Shown here one piece after another: positions 19,672-29,194 of a stretch of DNA of 64,000 bases. Positions within the stretch are counted from its first letter, which is position 1, and each line of letters opens with the position of its first letter. This DNA comes from Synechococcus sp. PCC 7336 (GTDB lineage: Bacteria > Cyanobacteriota > Cyanobacteriia > Thermostichales > PCC-7336): contig NZ_CM001776.1 of the NCBI RefSeq assembly GCF_000332275.1, positions 1,907,268 to 1,971,267 on the forward strand, written 5' to 3'. Position numbers and translations under genes: made by a program. The notes under the pieces were generated by a model. That model did not search any database. It saw nothing but the letters and a program-made list of their open reading frames with translations, and was not told the origin of the DNA.

Positions 19672-20718
19672 TTACCGTTCGGAGAACCTTTGGGTCAAGG
19701 ATTCGGCCAGTTGTTTGAGTGAGGCAACGGTTAGAGCTGTATCGAGTAACTCCTCTAGCTGCACTACGGTCAGTTCCTGAAGTTGAGTCTGAAATGGATG
19801 CGGAATCGGGCCAAACCGACGTTCCATTAAACGCAGTAGCATACGGAGCGCTTCTTGTTGTCGCCCCTGTTCGAGCCCTTGTTCGAGCCCTCGTTCGAGC
19901 CCTCGTTCGAGCCCTCGTTCGAGCCCTCGTTCGAGCCCCTGTTCGAGCCCTTGTTCGAGCCCTTTGGCCAGACCGATTCTTTCCACACTGCTGATGTAAG
20001 GCATCCTCTGCTCCCGCTCGTAAGCTTGAATCTCCTCCCAAACCTCTTGCTCCAACTCCTCCGGCAATGCCATCACCCAATCGATGAAGTGAAAGAGCTG
20101 GATGATATCCTCGCGCTCGAAGCCCCGTTCGTACAGCCGCCGAATCAACCGCAGTTTCCACTGCAGGCGATCGCGCTCGTCCCCACGAGTGGCCTGCGCC
20201 TGCAGGTGAGCCATCGCAACGGTTGCAAACGGATTGCTGCTGGCCTCCAATTCGGCCCAGCGCTGCTTGTAGCCTAGCAACTTTGCTGTGAGAAAGCGGA
20301 ATTCCAGGCGACAGCCCAAGACCTCGCGCACAAACTCGCTGGGCTGCCAGTTGGGACTGGTGTCGCAGAGGATGGCTAAACTCGCCACGGGGCGACCGTA
20401 GCGCTCGGCAATGCGGGTGTTGTAGATATACATGCGCTCGGGGAAAGAGTCATCTCTCTGGCCCTGCACTTCCACATGAATGAGAATCCACAGGTCCCGT
20501 CCGTCCAGCAGCCAAACCCGCACCAGTTTGTCCGCATAACGACGGCCCAATTCGGCATCGCGGGCGATCTGCTGGAGCTCTTTGTCGAGAAACTCGTAGG
20601 GACGCGACCAGTCGATTTGGGCCTGAGCGGCGGGGAAGAAGAGCCGGAGGCAGGGCTCAAAATAGAGCTCCAGCATCTCCTTCCAGGGGGTATCGAAGTC
20701 TGCTCGGGGTGAGGTCAT
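19672..20718 (-). CDS. Rpn-family PD-(D/E)XK nuclease-like protein with tandem GLEQ/GLER repeats
   Basis: About 348 aa starting MTSPRADFDTPWKEMLELYF. The N-terminal PD-(D/E)XK-type domain includes FFPAAQAQIDWSRPYEFLD, then DKLVRVWLLDGRDLWILIHVEVQGQRDDSF, where the D...HVEVQ strand gives the nuclease residues. The middle is helical. Around residues 250-285 there is an 8-fold 4-aa repeat (GLEQ/GLER). Rpn/'putative transposase' proteins are recombination-promoting nucleases, common in multiple copies in cyanobacteria. The frame opens 10 codons earlier with GTG, but ATG 20718 matches the usual family start. Confidence 0.85.
   Translation of the reverse strand: MTSPRADFDTPWKEMLELYFEPCLRLFFPAAQAQIDWSRPYEFLDKELQQIARDAELGRRYADKLVRVWLLDGRDLWILIHVEVQGQRDDSFPERMYIYNTRIAERYGRPVASLAILCDTSPNWQPSEFVREVLGCRLEFRFLTAKLLGYKQRWAELEASSNPFATVAMAHLQAQATRGDERDRLQWKLRLIRRLYERGFEREDIIQLFHFIDWVMALPEELEQEVWEEIQAYEREQRMPYISSVERIGLAKGLEQGLEQGLERGLERGLERGLERGLEQGLEQGRQQEALRMLLRLMERRFGPIPHPFQTQLQELTVVQLEELLDTALTVASLKQLAESLTQRFSER
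19866..19961 (-). repeat. 12-bp tandem repeat array, 8 units
   Basis: Eight head-to-tail 12-bp units (plus-strand consensus CTCGTTCGAGCC; first two and last two units are CCTG/CTTG variants) code for alternating GLEQ and GLER. The array is in frame and a multiple of three, so copy number can change without breaking the reading frame. It elongates a predicted coiled-coil or linker segment of the Rpn protein. The variants are symmetrically placed (QQRRRRQQ). Confidence 0.95.
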
Positions 20719-20925
20719 GTCTCGGGCGAACCACAACGTCTGACTCACTCTAGAGTACCGCTAGGGTAAGGTCGAGGCTGCTGATGGGCTCTCGCAATCT
20801 GCCAGCGGCGATCGCGAACTGCACTGACAGAGCTCGATCGCCCGGTAACTTCTGAGCTGGAAATCGCCTAACTCCGATTAGATTCTGGCCGATTTCATCC
20901 CTGCATTCTACTCTTGAGGTGAGAT

Positions 20926-21783
20926 ATGCGAGAATTGCCCAGTTTCGACCCTCAATTCGTTTGGGAGCGATCGCCAGAGATGCCGCAATCTGTCATTCAA
21001 GTGGACGCCTTTACCGATCGCCCCTTTGCCGGTAACCCCGCCGCCATCTGCGTCATGGCTGAAGCTGCTAGCGACGAGTGGATGCAGCAGGTGGCCGCCG
21101 AGATGAATCTGTCCGAAACGGCATTTGTGGTGCCCTGCGCGGGAGAGTTCGGTTTGCGCTGGTTCACCCCCGCGATCGAGGTGGACTTTTGCGGTCATGC
21201 CACCCTCGCCAGCGCCCACGTATTGTGGTCGGAAGGGCATCTGCCTCGGGAGAACGAAGCGCGCTTTCACACCCGCGTCGGGGTACTGACTGCACGGTTG
21301 GCAGGGGATTGGATCGAATTAAATTTTCCGGCCAAGCCAGTGACGCCCATCGATCCCCCGCCAGCGTTACTGGAGGCGTTGGGAGTAGAGGCGATCGCCG
21401 TTTCGGCAGATGCTGTCAATTACTGTGTCGAGATCGAATCTGCCGACCGCTTGCGATCGCTCCAACCCAATTTTGCTCTGCTGGCCCAACTGCCCAAACT
21501 GGGCACCATCGTCACCTGCCGCTCCGATCGCCCCGAATACGCCATCCTGTCCCGCTACTTCGCCCCCGCAGCCGGGATTGACGAAGATCCTGTCACCGGT
21601 TCCGCCCACAGCAGCCTGGGACCTTACTGGCAGGCCAAACTGGGACAATCGGAGTTTGTGGCTTACCAAGCCTCGCCCCGAGGAGGAGTGGTCGAGGTGC
21701 GCAATTTAGGCGATCGCGTTTCCCTTCGCGGTCGAGCTGTCACAGTTCTGCGGGGCGAGTTGCTAGCGCGATCGTCAAAGTAA
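20926..21783 (+). CDS. PhzF-family isomerase/epimerase-like protein
   Basis: 285 aa. Family markers: VIQVDAFTDRPFAGNPAAIC near the N-terminus, the catalytic-Glu region EMNLSETAFVV, and FDEDPVTGSAHSSLGPYW-type sequence (seen as GIDEDPVTGSAHSSLGPYW) in the second half. PhzF itself isomerises a phenazine precursor; most homologues act on unknown small metabolites. There are no phenazine genes nearby, so a general role is likelier. ATG 20926 has a strong GAGGTGAG site; a later ATG at 20980 would match the shorter family start but has a poor ribosome site. Confidence 0.9.
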   Translation: MRELPSFDPQFVWERSPEMPQSVIQVDAFTDRPFAGNPAAICVMAEAASDEWMQQVAAEMNLSETAFVVPCAGEFGLRWFTPAIEVDFCGHATLASAHVLWSEGHLPRENEARFHTRVGVLTARLAGDWIELNFPAKPVTPIDPPPALLEALGVEAIAVSADAVNYCVEIESADRLRSLQPNFALLAQLPKLGTIVTCRSDRPEYAILSRYFAPAAGIDEDPVTGSAHSSLGPYWQAKLGQSEFVAYQASPRGGVVEVRNLGDRVSLRGRAVTVLRGELLARSSK

Positions 21784-22026
21784 CTCGTATGGCTAGTGTG
21801 AAGAAATGCTTTGACTGGCTCGCTTGCCACATCACCGATCGTGTAAGAGACAGTTCTTCACACACCACCCAGCCGTTAGCCCGGATTAATCCATGGACTA
21901 ATGCTCGGACTCATTTTTCATCTTGCCGACCGATCTTTAAATACGCGCGGACATACCGATTCCGAGCTCATTCTGCGAGCTAAAGCAGTTACTGTCTGCA
22001 GAGAAGTCAACTATTAGGGTATTAAT

Positions 22027-22260
22027 TTAACTTCTGCAGGGAAACGATCTGCTCTTGTGCAGGTCCGCATACTTTTCGGGAAAGACTTCCTCGATCGGGA
22101 CCTGCAATTTTTCTGCGATAGCAGCTTCAATCCTGCGACTTCTGCAACTACCCTTGACGATTTTGCTGACTGTGGTGGGAGTTACATCAAACTCCCGGGC
22201 AATTTCGCTTAGGGTATAGCCAGCCTTTCTCAAGGCGGCCTTGATGTCCTCTCTATGCAT
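22027..22260 (-). CDS. small helix-turn-helix regulator (Ner/Nlp-like)
   Basis: 77 aa starting MHREDIKAALRKAGYTLSEI. The DNA-binding helix pair is LSEIAREFDVTPTTVSKIVKG, followed by helical segments up to EEVFPEKYADL. Proteins of this type are Mu Ner/Nlp-like repressors or prophage regulators. It lies at the edge of the AT-rich 1-kb non-coding stretch, consistent with a leftover of a mobile element. Targets unknown; autoregulation through the upstream region is plausible. Confidence 0.75.
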   Translation of the reverse strand: MHREDIKAALRKAGYTLSEIAREFDVTPTTVSKIVKGSCRSRRIEAAIAEKLQVPIEEVFPEKYADLHKSRSFPCRS

Positions 22261-23303
22261 AACTTTCAACTATATTCGATAGGGTTAAAGGTAAGAAGTG
22301 AGCCAAATCTTTACTGCCGCTTAAACTATAGTAAACGGTTTAGGTAATGCTGTAACGATAGCAAGCAAGAACCGCTTATCTCGCCGATTGAGTTTTGCCG
22401 ATTGCTCATCATCTTGCCAGACAAGTTTGCGCAGGACATGTTTCGATTTTTACATGGCAGTGGGGATCGAATTGCTCGATCGCATCATGTTAGAGGAATT
22501 CAAATCAAAGGAAATTGTTTTAGTCTCGGAAATCGATTTAAATTGTCACGAACATTTCCTGAGCGGAGGAGGATGGCCCCCTCGGATAGCTCTCTCACCT
22601 CGAACCTCAATTCTAATGAATTTTCACTATCACAGACATCAGCTAGCAACTTCACTTAATGATTTTGCCTTCTATCGTGCTATTTACCTCGGTCTGCTGC
22701 GCAATTTTGCTTATGTATGACTGGTCTCGCTCAAAGCAGATTTGATGTCTTCTCTCTGTCGACCTAAATAAGATATTGAGAGACATGCTGGCCCAAGCGC
22801 TTGCTGGCAAGGAGCTTCATACTGTGCTTTTTTGACGAAGTCTTCTGGGCTTGCCATGATAATGTAAGGTTTAAGACTGTTTTTTTATGAAGATAAGATA
22901 GAAAGTAAAATATCCTTTGAGTGTGACAAAGCCATAGTCAATAGATTTATGTAGATGTCAAAACATTGTCAGGAAAAATGCCATTCAGGCCACAGTCTTC
23001 GATTGTTTCAAATGTCAGCCTTATTCAGTAAATTTGCGTAGAAGCATATTGTGCTTTTTACTTAGAAATCGCGAGTCAATGACTCGAGGCACTACAAAGC
23101 CGTCAGCCAAGGGTTCTAGACTGCTCGGATTCTCTTCTGCAAGACGCCAAGCTCCATCGGGGGCGAATGCAGCGATGTGGTTGGGATCGCAATCTGCGGC
23201 AATCGGTTTCAATCGGTAGGAGCAGGTGCTAGGTTGCAGGTGATGGAATTCTCAGACAGCTTCCTCAGCTTTAATTCCATGCTTGCGACTACTTTCTATA
23301 ACC
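22261..23303. other. AT-rich gene-poor stretch (about 1 kb)
   Basis: More AT-rich than its flanks, with few HIP1 sites. Open frames at 22388-22720 and 22402-22659 have no recognisable protein features. T-rich tracts at about 22826 and 22880 look terminator-like, but no good hairpin precedes them. A partial reading frame at 23021-23212 is listed separately. Probably a decayed insertion beside the HTH gene. Confidence 0.5.
23021..23212 (-). CDS. possible gene fragment (63 aa, TTG start)
   Basis: The frame reads LKPIAADCDPNHIAAFAPDG and later VVPRVIDSRFLSKKHNMLLR. Its composition looks protein-like and the frame stays open upstream for a few codons to a TGA. There is no good start or ribosome site, so it may be the 3' end of a broken gene. 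Family not recognised. Confidence 0.3.
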   Translation of the reverse strand: MKPIAADCDPNHIAAFAPDGAWRLAEENPSSLEPLADGFVVPRVIDSRFLSKKHNMLLRKFTE

Positions 23304-24740
23304 ATGTCTCGCTCCACGATCGCCCCTGCCCGCATTAGCCGCGTCCTGCCCGATTCAATCGCCGCCGAGCTGGGATTTGAGGTCGGCGATCGCTTGGTGT
23401 CTGTAAACGGTCAGGAATTGCGGGATTTGATCGACTACCAATTTGCGATCGCCGACGAATATCTGGAATTGGAAGTCTTAGATGCCAAAGGCGATCGCCA
23501 TCGGGTCGAGCTCGAAAAAGACTGGGACGACGATTTGGGCTTGGAGTTCGAGACCGCTCTGTTCGACGGGTTGATCCAGTGCAACAATGCCTGTCCCTTT
23601 TGCTTCATCGACCAACAACCCCCCGAAATGCGAGCCACACTGCATCTCAAAGATGATGACTACCGCCTCAGCTTTCTTTACGGCAGTTATCTCACCCTAA
23701 CCAATTTGCCCCAGCCGGAATGGGAGCGGATTGCCCGCCTGCGCCTATCCCCCCTATACGTCTCCGTTCATGCCACCGAACCCGACCTTCGCGCTCGGCT
23801 GCTCAAAAACCCGCGCGCAGCCCAGATTCTGGAGCAATTGGAGTGGTTTCGCCAACAGCAGTTGCAAATTCACGCTCAAGTGGTGCTGTGCCCCGGCTGG
23901 AACGATGGCGAGCACTTGACCCGCACCCTGCTCGACCTAGCCTCGTTTCATCGGGCGATCCCTGCAGAAAGAGTGGAAGCTATCAATAAATTCTCTGCTG
24001 ATGAATTCTCTGCTGACGTTCCTACCGTCCTCTCTGCTGCTGTCGTACCAGTGGGCTTAACCCGCTTTCGCCCCTCAGAAGATGAGATCTCGCCTGTCAG
24101 TCGCGATCGAGCCATTGCAGTCATCGCCCGAGTAGAAGCGCTGCAAGCGCAATTTAGGGCAGAGCTGGGTACGACCTTTGCTTGGCTGGCTGACGAGTGG
24201 TATCTGATTGCCGGTCGCGATTTACCCCCGCCAGAGCATTACGAAGACTATCCCCAAATTGGCAATGGGGTGGGTTCAATTCGCCAGTTTCTGCAGGATT
24301 TCGAAAGCGCAGCAGCGCAGTTGCCCGATCGCCTCCCACAGCCCCTGCAGGTGACATGGGTGGTGGGGAACTCGGTTGAGAGGGTCTTCGAGCCGATCGC
24401 GGCCCGATTCAATCAGGTCGAAAATCTCGACTTTCGCATGCTGGCGATCGCCAGTCAGTTTTGGGGGCAAGAGCTCACCGTCACGGGGCTGCTCACCGGA
24501 GGAGATATTCTGTCGGCCCTGCGAGACATTCCCGGCGGATGTGGCGATGTGCTGTTGTTGCCCTCCGTCACCCTCAAGAACAGCCAGACCTTTTTGGACG
24601 ATCTCGCCCTAGAGGATCTCGCCCAACAGCTTCAGGTCGAGATCGTGACGGTTGGAGGTGGGGTCCGAGATCTGGCGGATGCGATCTCGAACCTGAGGAC
24701 GGGTCTGCCCGCCGGAGCGATCGTCCGCTCATCCAAATGA
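23304..24740 (+). CDS. PDZ-radical SAM protein of the DUF512/TIGR03279 family
   Basis: 478 aa. Residues 8-60 form a PDZ-like domain (ISRVLPDSIAAELGFEVGDR). The radical-SAM-type cluster motif CNNACPFC has Cys at 93, 97 and 100, followed by FIDQQPPEMR. A long catalytic barrel ends in the family-specific GGDI and VTLKNSQTFLDDL region. This family is described as a putative FeS oxidoreductase found in cyanobacteria and some anaerobes; its reaction is unknown. ATG 23304 is preferred to a TTG seven codons upstream. Confidence 0.9.
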   Translation: MSRSTIAPARISRVLPDSIAAELGFEVGDRLVSVNGQELRDLIDYQFAIADEYLELEVLDAKGDRHRVELEKDWDDDLGLEFETALFDGLIQCNNACPFCFIDQQPPEMRATLHLKDDDYRLSFLYGSYLTLTNLPQPEWERIARLRLSPLYVSVHATEPDLRARLLKNPRAAQILEQLEWFRQQQLQIHAQVVLCPGWNDGEHLTRTLLDLASFHRAIPAERVEAINKFSADEFSADVPTVLSAAVVPVGLTRFRPSEDEISPVSRDRAIAVIARVEALQAQFRAELGTTFAWLADEWYLIAGRDLPPPEHYEDYPQIGNGVGSIRQFLQDFESAAAQLPDRLPQPLQVTWVVGNSVERVFEPIAARFNQVENLDFRMLAIASQFWGQELTVTGLLTGGDILSALRDIPGGCGDVLLLPSVTLKNSQTFLDDLALEDLAQQLQVEIVTVGGGVRDLADAISNLRTGLPAGAIVRSSK

Positions 24741-24760
24741 GCTCCCAACAGGGCAAGTCG

Positions 24761-25411
24761 CTAAGCGTCAGAGGACTGCAGCACCATGCCTGCGGCTGCG
24801 GGATCGAAATGGGGTCCGAAGCGGGTTTGGCGATCGTAAATCGCTCCGCGCAGATCCGCATATTGCAGTTGGGCAAAACTGAGATTGGCGGCGGTCAGAT
24901 CGGCCTCCCGCAAATCGGCTCGTTCCAATAAAGCCCGCTCCAAACAGGTATGCCTGAGGGTAGCCGCCCGCAAATTTGCCCGCTCTAAATAGGCTTGCGA
25001 CAGATTGCTGCGATTCAAATTCGCCCGCCCCAACGTGGCCCCGCGCAAGTCAGCCCGCAACAGATAAGTTGCCACCATCAACGCCCGCGTCAAATTGGCT
25101 CCACATAACTGCACCCGCCACAAATTGGCCCCGCTCAGATAACTCTCCGCTAAGTTAGCCCCCTGTAGGTGCGCGCCACTCAAATTGGCCCCCATCAATT
25201 GCGCCCCACTCAAATCGGAGCCCATCAGTTGTGCCCCGCTCATCAGCGCCCCACTCAGATCGGCCCGTTTCAGGTTGATTTGGGCTAAATTCGCCCGACT
25301 CAGTTGTGCTCGCTCCAACAGCATCCCCACAAATTCTCGTTCCCCCTCTGCGTAGCGTTCTAAAAGCTCTGCTGCAGAGTTCGTTAGATGTTGAGAGTCG
25401 GTTTGAAACAT
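24761..25411 (-). CDS. pentapeptide-repeat protein
   Basis: 216 aa. After a helical N-terminus (about residues 1-40) it carries over 25 A(D/N)LXX pentapeptides, for example ADLSG, ANLSG, ADLRG and ANLRA, that form a right-handed quadrilateral beta-helix. Such proteins are abundant in cyanobacteria and usually of unknown function; some mimic DNA and bind gyrase. ATG 25411 is chosen because AAGGGG lies seven bases upstream. It is convergent with the preceding radical-SAM gene (20 bp between stops). Confidence 0.92.
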   Translation of the reverse strand: MFQTDSQHLTNSAAELLERYAEGEREFVGMLLERAQLSRANLAQINLKRADLSGALMSGAQLMGSDLSGAQLMGANLSGAHLQGANLAESYLSGANLWRVQLCGANLTRALMVATYLLRADLRGATLGRANLNRSNLSQAYLERANLRAATLRHTCLERALLERADLREADLTAANLSFAQLQYADLRGAIYDRQTRFGPHFDPAAAGMVLQSSDA

Positions 25412-25741
25412 ATCAGCCCCTTGAATCAACTGAAGCGTAGGTGTATAGCGAAGGCATTGCTAGGAGTGCAGGAGATCGCCTCTACTCAACAGAAGAGACT
25501 GACCTCTTTTTGCCAGCCCCGAGGGCAGAGACCCACGAGTCGGCGATTGTCGCAGGCAAGGCAAAAACTGATTTCGAGAGCTGAGCCGGGGGCGGTCAGC
25601 CGAACCAGTATCCATAGCCTATGGGAAGACTGGATAAATGCCACAATATCTCAATTATTTGAAACAGTAACAGCACTTTCGCAGACCTAAAGGGCGGGTG
25701 GGGATCGCCATATAGCTGATAAAACAACCGATCCCCGTCCT
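25412..25741. other. intergenic region
   Basis: 330 bp between tgt (ending at 25742) and the pentapeptide-protein start, both on the reverse strand. It contains the promoter region of the pentapeptide gene. A short open frame on the plus strand has no coding features. Nothing else seen. Confidence 0.5.
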
Positions 25742-26869
25742 TTAAACACTCAGCCCGTCAAAAGATCGATACGAGCTTGGCTGCCAATCTCGGGTAAACT
25801 GATTCGCCAGAATTGCGACCCTCATCTGGGCTGTAAACGACATCAGCTCGGCAATGTTATGAATGGCCAGAAGCGTGTAGCCCAACAGTTCCTTCGCCCG
25901 AATTAAGTGACATAAATACGCACGGCTAAAGTGTTGGCAGGTATAGCAACTGCAATCGGGATCGAGGGGGCGATAGTCGCGGCGGAAAGGAGTGTTTTTA
26001 ATGTTCCATCGCTGTCCCCGCACCACCACCGTACCGTGGCGAGCCCAGCGCGTGGGGATGACGCAATCGAACAGATCGATGCCCCCCGCCACGGCACCCA
26101 CCATTTCTCGGTGGGTGCCCACCCCCATCAGATAGCGAGGGCGATCGCTGGGGAGTAGGGGCGCAGTGGCCTGCACGATCGCCTCGATCGCCTCGGGCGG
26201 TTCCCCCACACTCACCCCCCCGATCGCGTAGCCGGGTAAATCAAATTCGCACAACTGGCGGGCCGATCGCTGCCGCAATTCGGGATAGACACCCCCCTGC
26301 ACAATGCCAAACAGCGCTTGCTCCTGCGATCGCTGGTGGGCGCAGAGGCAGCGCTCCAGCCAAGCCGTCGTTCGCCGCACGGCGCTCTCCACCGCCTCGT
26401 AGGTGGCGGGGTAGGGGGGGCACTCGTCAAAGGCCATGATGATGTCCGAGCCGAGGGCATTTTGGATGGCGATCGCCTTTTCAGGCGTGAATCGAATCCT
26501 GCTGCCATCGCGGGGCGATCGAAAAGTGACGCCATCCTCGTCGAGCGATCGCATCTCGCTCAAACTAAACACCTGAAAGCCACCCGAGTCGGTCAGAATG
26601 GGGCCATCCCAATGCATAAATTGATGCAGGCCGCCCGCCTCCCGCACAATCTCCTCCCCCGGCTGCAGGTGTAGGTGATAGGTATTGCTCAGAATGATAT
26701 AGGCCCCTGCCGATTTCACCTGCTCGGGGGTCAGGGTTTTGACATTAGCGAGGGTGCCCACCGGCATAAAGCAGGGGGTGGGAATATCGCCGTGGGGGGT
26801 ATGCACGACTCCAGCACGAGCGTGGGTCTGAAGACACTGGGCTTCGCAGGTAAAGGTAACAGCAGTCAA
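25742..26869 (-). CDS. tgt: queuine tRNA-ribosyltransferase
   Basis: 375 aa. It exchanges the wobble G34 of GUN tRNAs for preQ1 on the way to queuosine. Visible blocks: [19 protein letters not shown], the substrate-pocket [30 protein letters not shown], the catalytic aspartate region [17 protein letters not shown], and the C-terminal zinc site CSCYTCQHF with a later His in LLAIHN. The only in-frame start near the expected N-terminus is TTG 26869, consistent with the alignment in my memory of cyanobacterial Tgt. Confidence 0.94.
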   Translation of the reverse strand: MTAVTFTCEAQCLQTHARAGVVHTPHGDIPTPCFMPVGTLANVKTLTPEQVKSAGAYIILSNTYHLHLQPGEEIVREAGGLHQFMHWDGPILTDSGGFQVFSLSEMRSLDEDGVTFRSPRDGSRIRFTPEKAIAIQNALGSDIIMAFDECPPYPATYEAVESAVRRTTAWLERCLCAHQRSQEQALFGIVQGGVYPELRQRSARQLCEFDLPGYAIGGVSVGEPPEAIEAIVQATAPLLPSDRPRYLMGVGTHREMVGAVAGGIDLFDCVIPTRWARHGTVVVRGQRWNIKNTPFRRDYRPLDPDCSCYTCQHFSRAYLCHLIRAKELLGYTLLAIHNIAELMSFTAQMRVAILANQFTRDWQPSSYRSFDGLSV

Positions 26870-26993
26870 AGGCGTTGGCTCGGGTTCGCGAATGGGAGGA
26901 AAACGAAGGAGATGTCACTTGCTCTTTGTACGTTACCAACGAGCTATGCTCCATCGCACAGAATATTCCCTCCAGCCCAAACTTGACGCTCTC

Positions 26994-28022
26994 CTAACGG
27001 GTTACCAAATCCTCCGCCAGCACCAATTGCACCGTCACGCCCGGTTCCAAAGCCACCACCCGATCGATCTGAGCAGTTCCCGCCATCGCACCGCCCAACC
27101 CGCCGATCGCCATCAATGGCAAAAAGCCGACGCCACCGGTTAACACTCCCAACAGCACGCCACCCGCAACACCATATCCAGCCCCTTGCAATGCCACTTT
27201 GTCCGCATCTGCCGTCGGATCGATAATGCTGATGGGCAACTCTTCAGTTTGACCGACGAGCGCGTAAGCAGATGACTGAATTTCAATCCGCTCGGCAATA
27301 AACCGGCTGCCTACGACCCGCGTGCGCGTGCGCTCGTAAGAGCCGAGGGTTTCTTCCTCTTGCACTTCAATCGGCTCGAACATTCCCCACACAATACTCC
27401 CCGCCGGGATCGTGGTGCGGCCCGAGCTATCTGTAACGTCAGACTCCACCACCAAGTTGGTTTGTACGGGCTCGTACAATTGAAACACCAATTGACGATA
27501 GACCGACAGTGGAATAACGGTTCCCGCAGACACCTGACCCCGCGTGAAGGGGGTGGCATTCTCAACGGCAGCGGGCGATCGCTGATAGTCGTAAGACACT
27601 GGCACTGCTGGTAACGAGGCGGGGGAGGTGCCTCCTGTCTGGGGGGCAGGTCGAACCTGAGGCACTTGGGAGGTCGCAGCCCGAGTGAACGTGCCCTGAG
27701 GCACCTCTACCTGAGCAGCAGGTCTGGGGGCAGCGGGAGGAACTGGTGCAGGGGCGCTGTCATTGGAGGGGGTAAATTCAATCTCGCGACCGGGCAAGAC
27801 TTCCTGAGCCGTGACGGCTCCCCGCTGGAGCCCGAGAAGGGGCTGCAGGATCATCGACAGGGCAACTGCACCCAAGCCAGTTTTCGTAGTTAAATTTGTT
27901 ATCCAAGTTAATTGGGTTGCCCGAGTTAATTGGGTTTTCCGAGTTAATTGGGTTTTCCGAGTTAATTGGGTTTTCCGAGTTAATTGGGTTGTCCAACGGA
28001 GGTGGGGGAAACGAGCGATCAT
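26994..28022 (-). CDS. envelope protein with repeat-bearing N-terminus, VirB10/TrbI-like C-terminal domain
   Basis: 342 aa. ATG 28022 has GAGGACACT just upstream. Residues 10-50 are a TQLTRK-type 6-aa repeat made by an 18-bp DNA repeat, giving a very long, positively charged n-region ahead of a hydrophobic segment (LGAVALSMILQPLLGL) and TAQ cleavage site. A Pro/Ala/Gln-rich linker follows. The C-terminal half contains TTIPAGSIVWGMFEPIEVQE, RFIAERIEIQS and a Gly-rich helix, GAGYGVAGGVLLGVLTGGVG. The strand pattern recalls VirB10/TrbI periplasmic domains, but there are no conjugation genes here. Function unknown. Confidence 0.72.
   Translation of the reverse strand: MIARFPHLRWTTQLTRKTQLTRKTQLTRKTQLTRATQLTWITNLTTKTGLGAVALSMILQPLLGLQRGAVTAQEVLPGREIEFTPSNDSAPAPVPPAAPRPAAQVEVPQGTFTRAATSQVPQVRPAPQTGGTSPASLPAVPVSYDYQRSPAAVENATPFTRGQVSAGTVIPLSVYRQLVFQLYEPVQTNLVVESDVTDSSGRTTIPAGSIVWGMFEPIEVQEEETLGSYERTRTRVVGSRFIAERIEIQSSAYALVGQTEELPISIIDPTADADKVALQGAGYGVAGGVLLGVLTGGVGFLPLMAIGGLGGAMAGTAQIDRVVALEPGVTVQLVLAEDLVTR
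27881..27988 (-). repeat. 18-bp tandem repeat array, about 6 units
   Basis: Six 18-bp units in register. Units at 27935, 27953 and 27971 are identical (plus-strand TTTTCCGAGTTAATTGGG); units at 27899 and 27917 differ by a few bases; 27881 is degenerate. They lie inside the start of the envelope protein gene and encode TQLTRK on the reverse strand. Being a multiple of three, the array can vary in length in frame. Confidence 0.95.
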
Positions 28023-28288
28023 AGTGTCCTCATCAATCGCGGCGGCAGACAGCTCGATACTCTGGGGGAAGGGATATCAACATAAGCTATCTATAGGGGC
28101 AGTCTATCATTTTTATCTTGAAATAACCCTACATGTGGTATGTCGACCGAGGGAGATTGACATGGCAGACTCAGTGCAGACGGGTGCCGCGCTCCCGATC
28201 GCCCTCCGAATGCTCTCGACCCCTTCGCAATTGGAACGCCAATCCGTTAGGCTCAACAGAGGTGCTTTGCCAGTTTGGAGACTCTTGA

Positions 28289-29158
28289 ATGCGATCCGCC
28301 AATCCTCGTCCCGACTTCAATCTGCCCAATATTCCCATTTTGATTTATCTGTTGGCCGGTCTCTTATTTATCCTGCTGACGGTGGGCTCCCAATGTTTGT
28401 TGGTGGTACCTGCCGGAGCGCGGGCAGTCATCTTTAATTCCTTCAGCGGTTTGGAAGCCACTCCGAGAGGAGAAGGCTTCAGCATTTTGCTGCCAGTCAT
28501 CGAGTCCCCCATCTTCTATGACGTGCGCACCCAAACCTACACCATGGCCTCGCAGCGATCGGAAGGAACGGTGCAGGGGGACGATGCTTTGCGGGTGCTG
28601 AGTTCTGACGGCCAGCAAATTTCCCTCGATGTCTCTGTGCGCTACCGTCTCGATCCTGCTAAAGTCTCCCACTTGCACCAAACAATTGGTTCCCGCTATT
28701 TGGATAAGGTGATTCGTCCCGAGGTGCGTACGGTGGTGCGCAATGAATTAGCTCTGCATCAGGCGATCGCCGTGTTCTCGGACGAGCGAGAACAGATTCA
28801 AGATGCGATCGAAGCGCAACTGGCCTCTAAGTTTGCCGATAACGACTTGATTTTGCAGGATGTCTTTTTGCGCAACGTGAAATTCTCCGATCAATTCCAA
28901 ACGGCGATCGAGCAAAAGCAGATTGCAGAGCAGGAGAAAGAGCGGGAGCGCTTTTTGGTGGAAAAAGCTGAGTTGGAGAAGCAGCGGACGATCGTTCAGG
29001 CGGAGGGGGAGGCTTCAGCCATTCAGTTGAAGGGGGAGGCGCTGCAGCAGAACCCTGAAATTGTCCAGCTAGAGTATGTTCTCAAGCTAGCTCCGGGCAC
29101 CAAGGCAATTGTGACGGCGTCCGATCGCATTACTCAACCGGGGAGTTTGGGCCGCTAG
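28289..29158 (+). CDS. prohibitin / band-7 (SPFH) family protein
   Basis: 289 aa. A membrane helix (about residues 16-36) is followed by the SPFH domain, with motifs AVIFNSFSGLE, VLSSDGQQISLDVSVRYRLDP and VRTVVRNELALHQAIAVFS. A Glu/Lys/Gln-rich coiled coil follows (EKERERFLVEKAELEKQR). Prohibitins oligomerise into ring assemblies in the membrane and chaperone or sequester membrane proteins. Length and order are normal. The preceding gene is divergent with about 265 bp between. Confidence 0.93.
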   Translation: MRSANPRPDFNLPNIPILIYLLAGLLFILLTVGSQCLLVVPAGARAVIFNSFSGLEATPRGEGFSILLPVIESPIFYDVRTQTYTMASQRSEGTVQGDDALRVLSSDGQQISLDVSVRYRLDPAKVSHLHQTIGSRYLDKVIRPEVRTVVRNELALHQAIAVFSDEREQIQDAIEAQLASKFADNDLILQDVFLRNVKFSDQFQTAIEQKQIAEQEKERERFLVEKAELEKQRTIVQAEGEASAIQLKGEALQQNPEIVQLEYVLKLAPGTKAIVTASDRITQPGSLGR

Positions 29159-29194
29159 AGATCGCCACAGACTGTCGCCGTCAGGGGATGATGA

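Noticed and set aside
19866-19961. Repeat array considered as a CRISPR
   Set aside because: Units are contiguous with no spacers and are in frame within a gene. The same applies to 27881-27988.
22388-22720. Plus-strand frame in the AT-rich region
   Set aside because: No recognisable motif, no good start signal, and two other frames are equally open.
28023-28288. Frame starting MADSVQTGAALPIALRML before the prohibitin gene
   Set aside because: Runs into the prohibitin gene in a different frame and looks like translated leader DNA.
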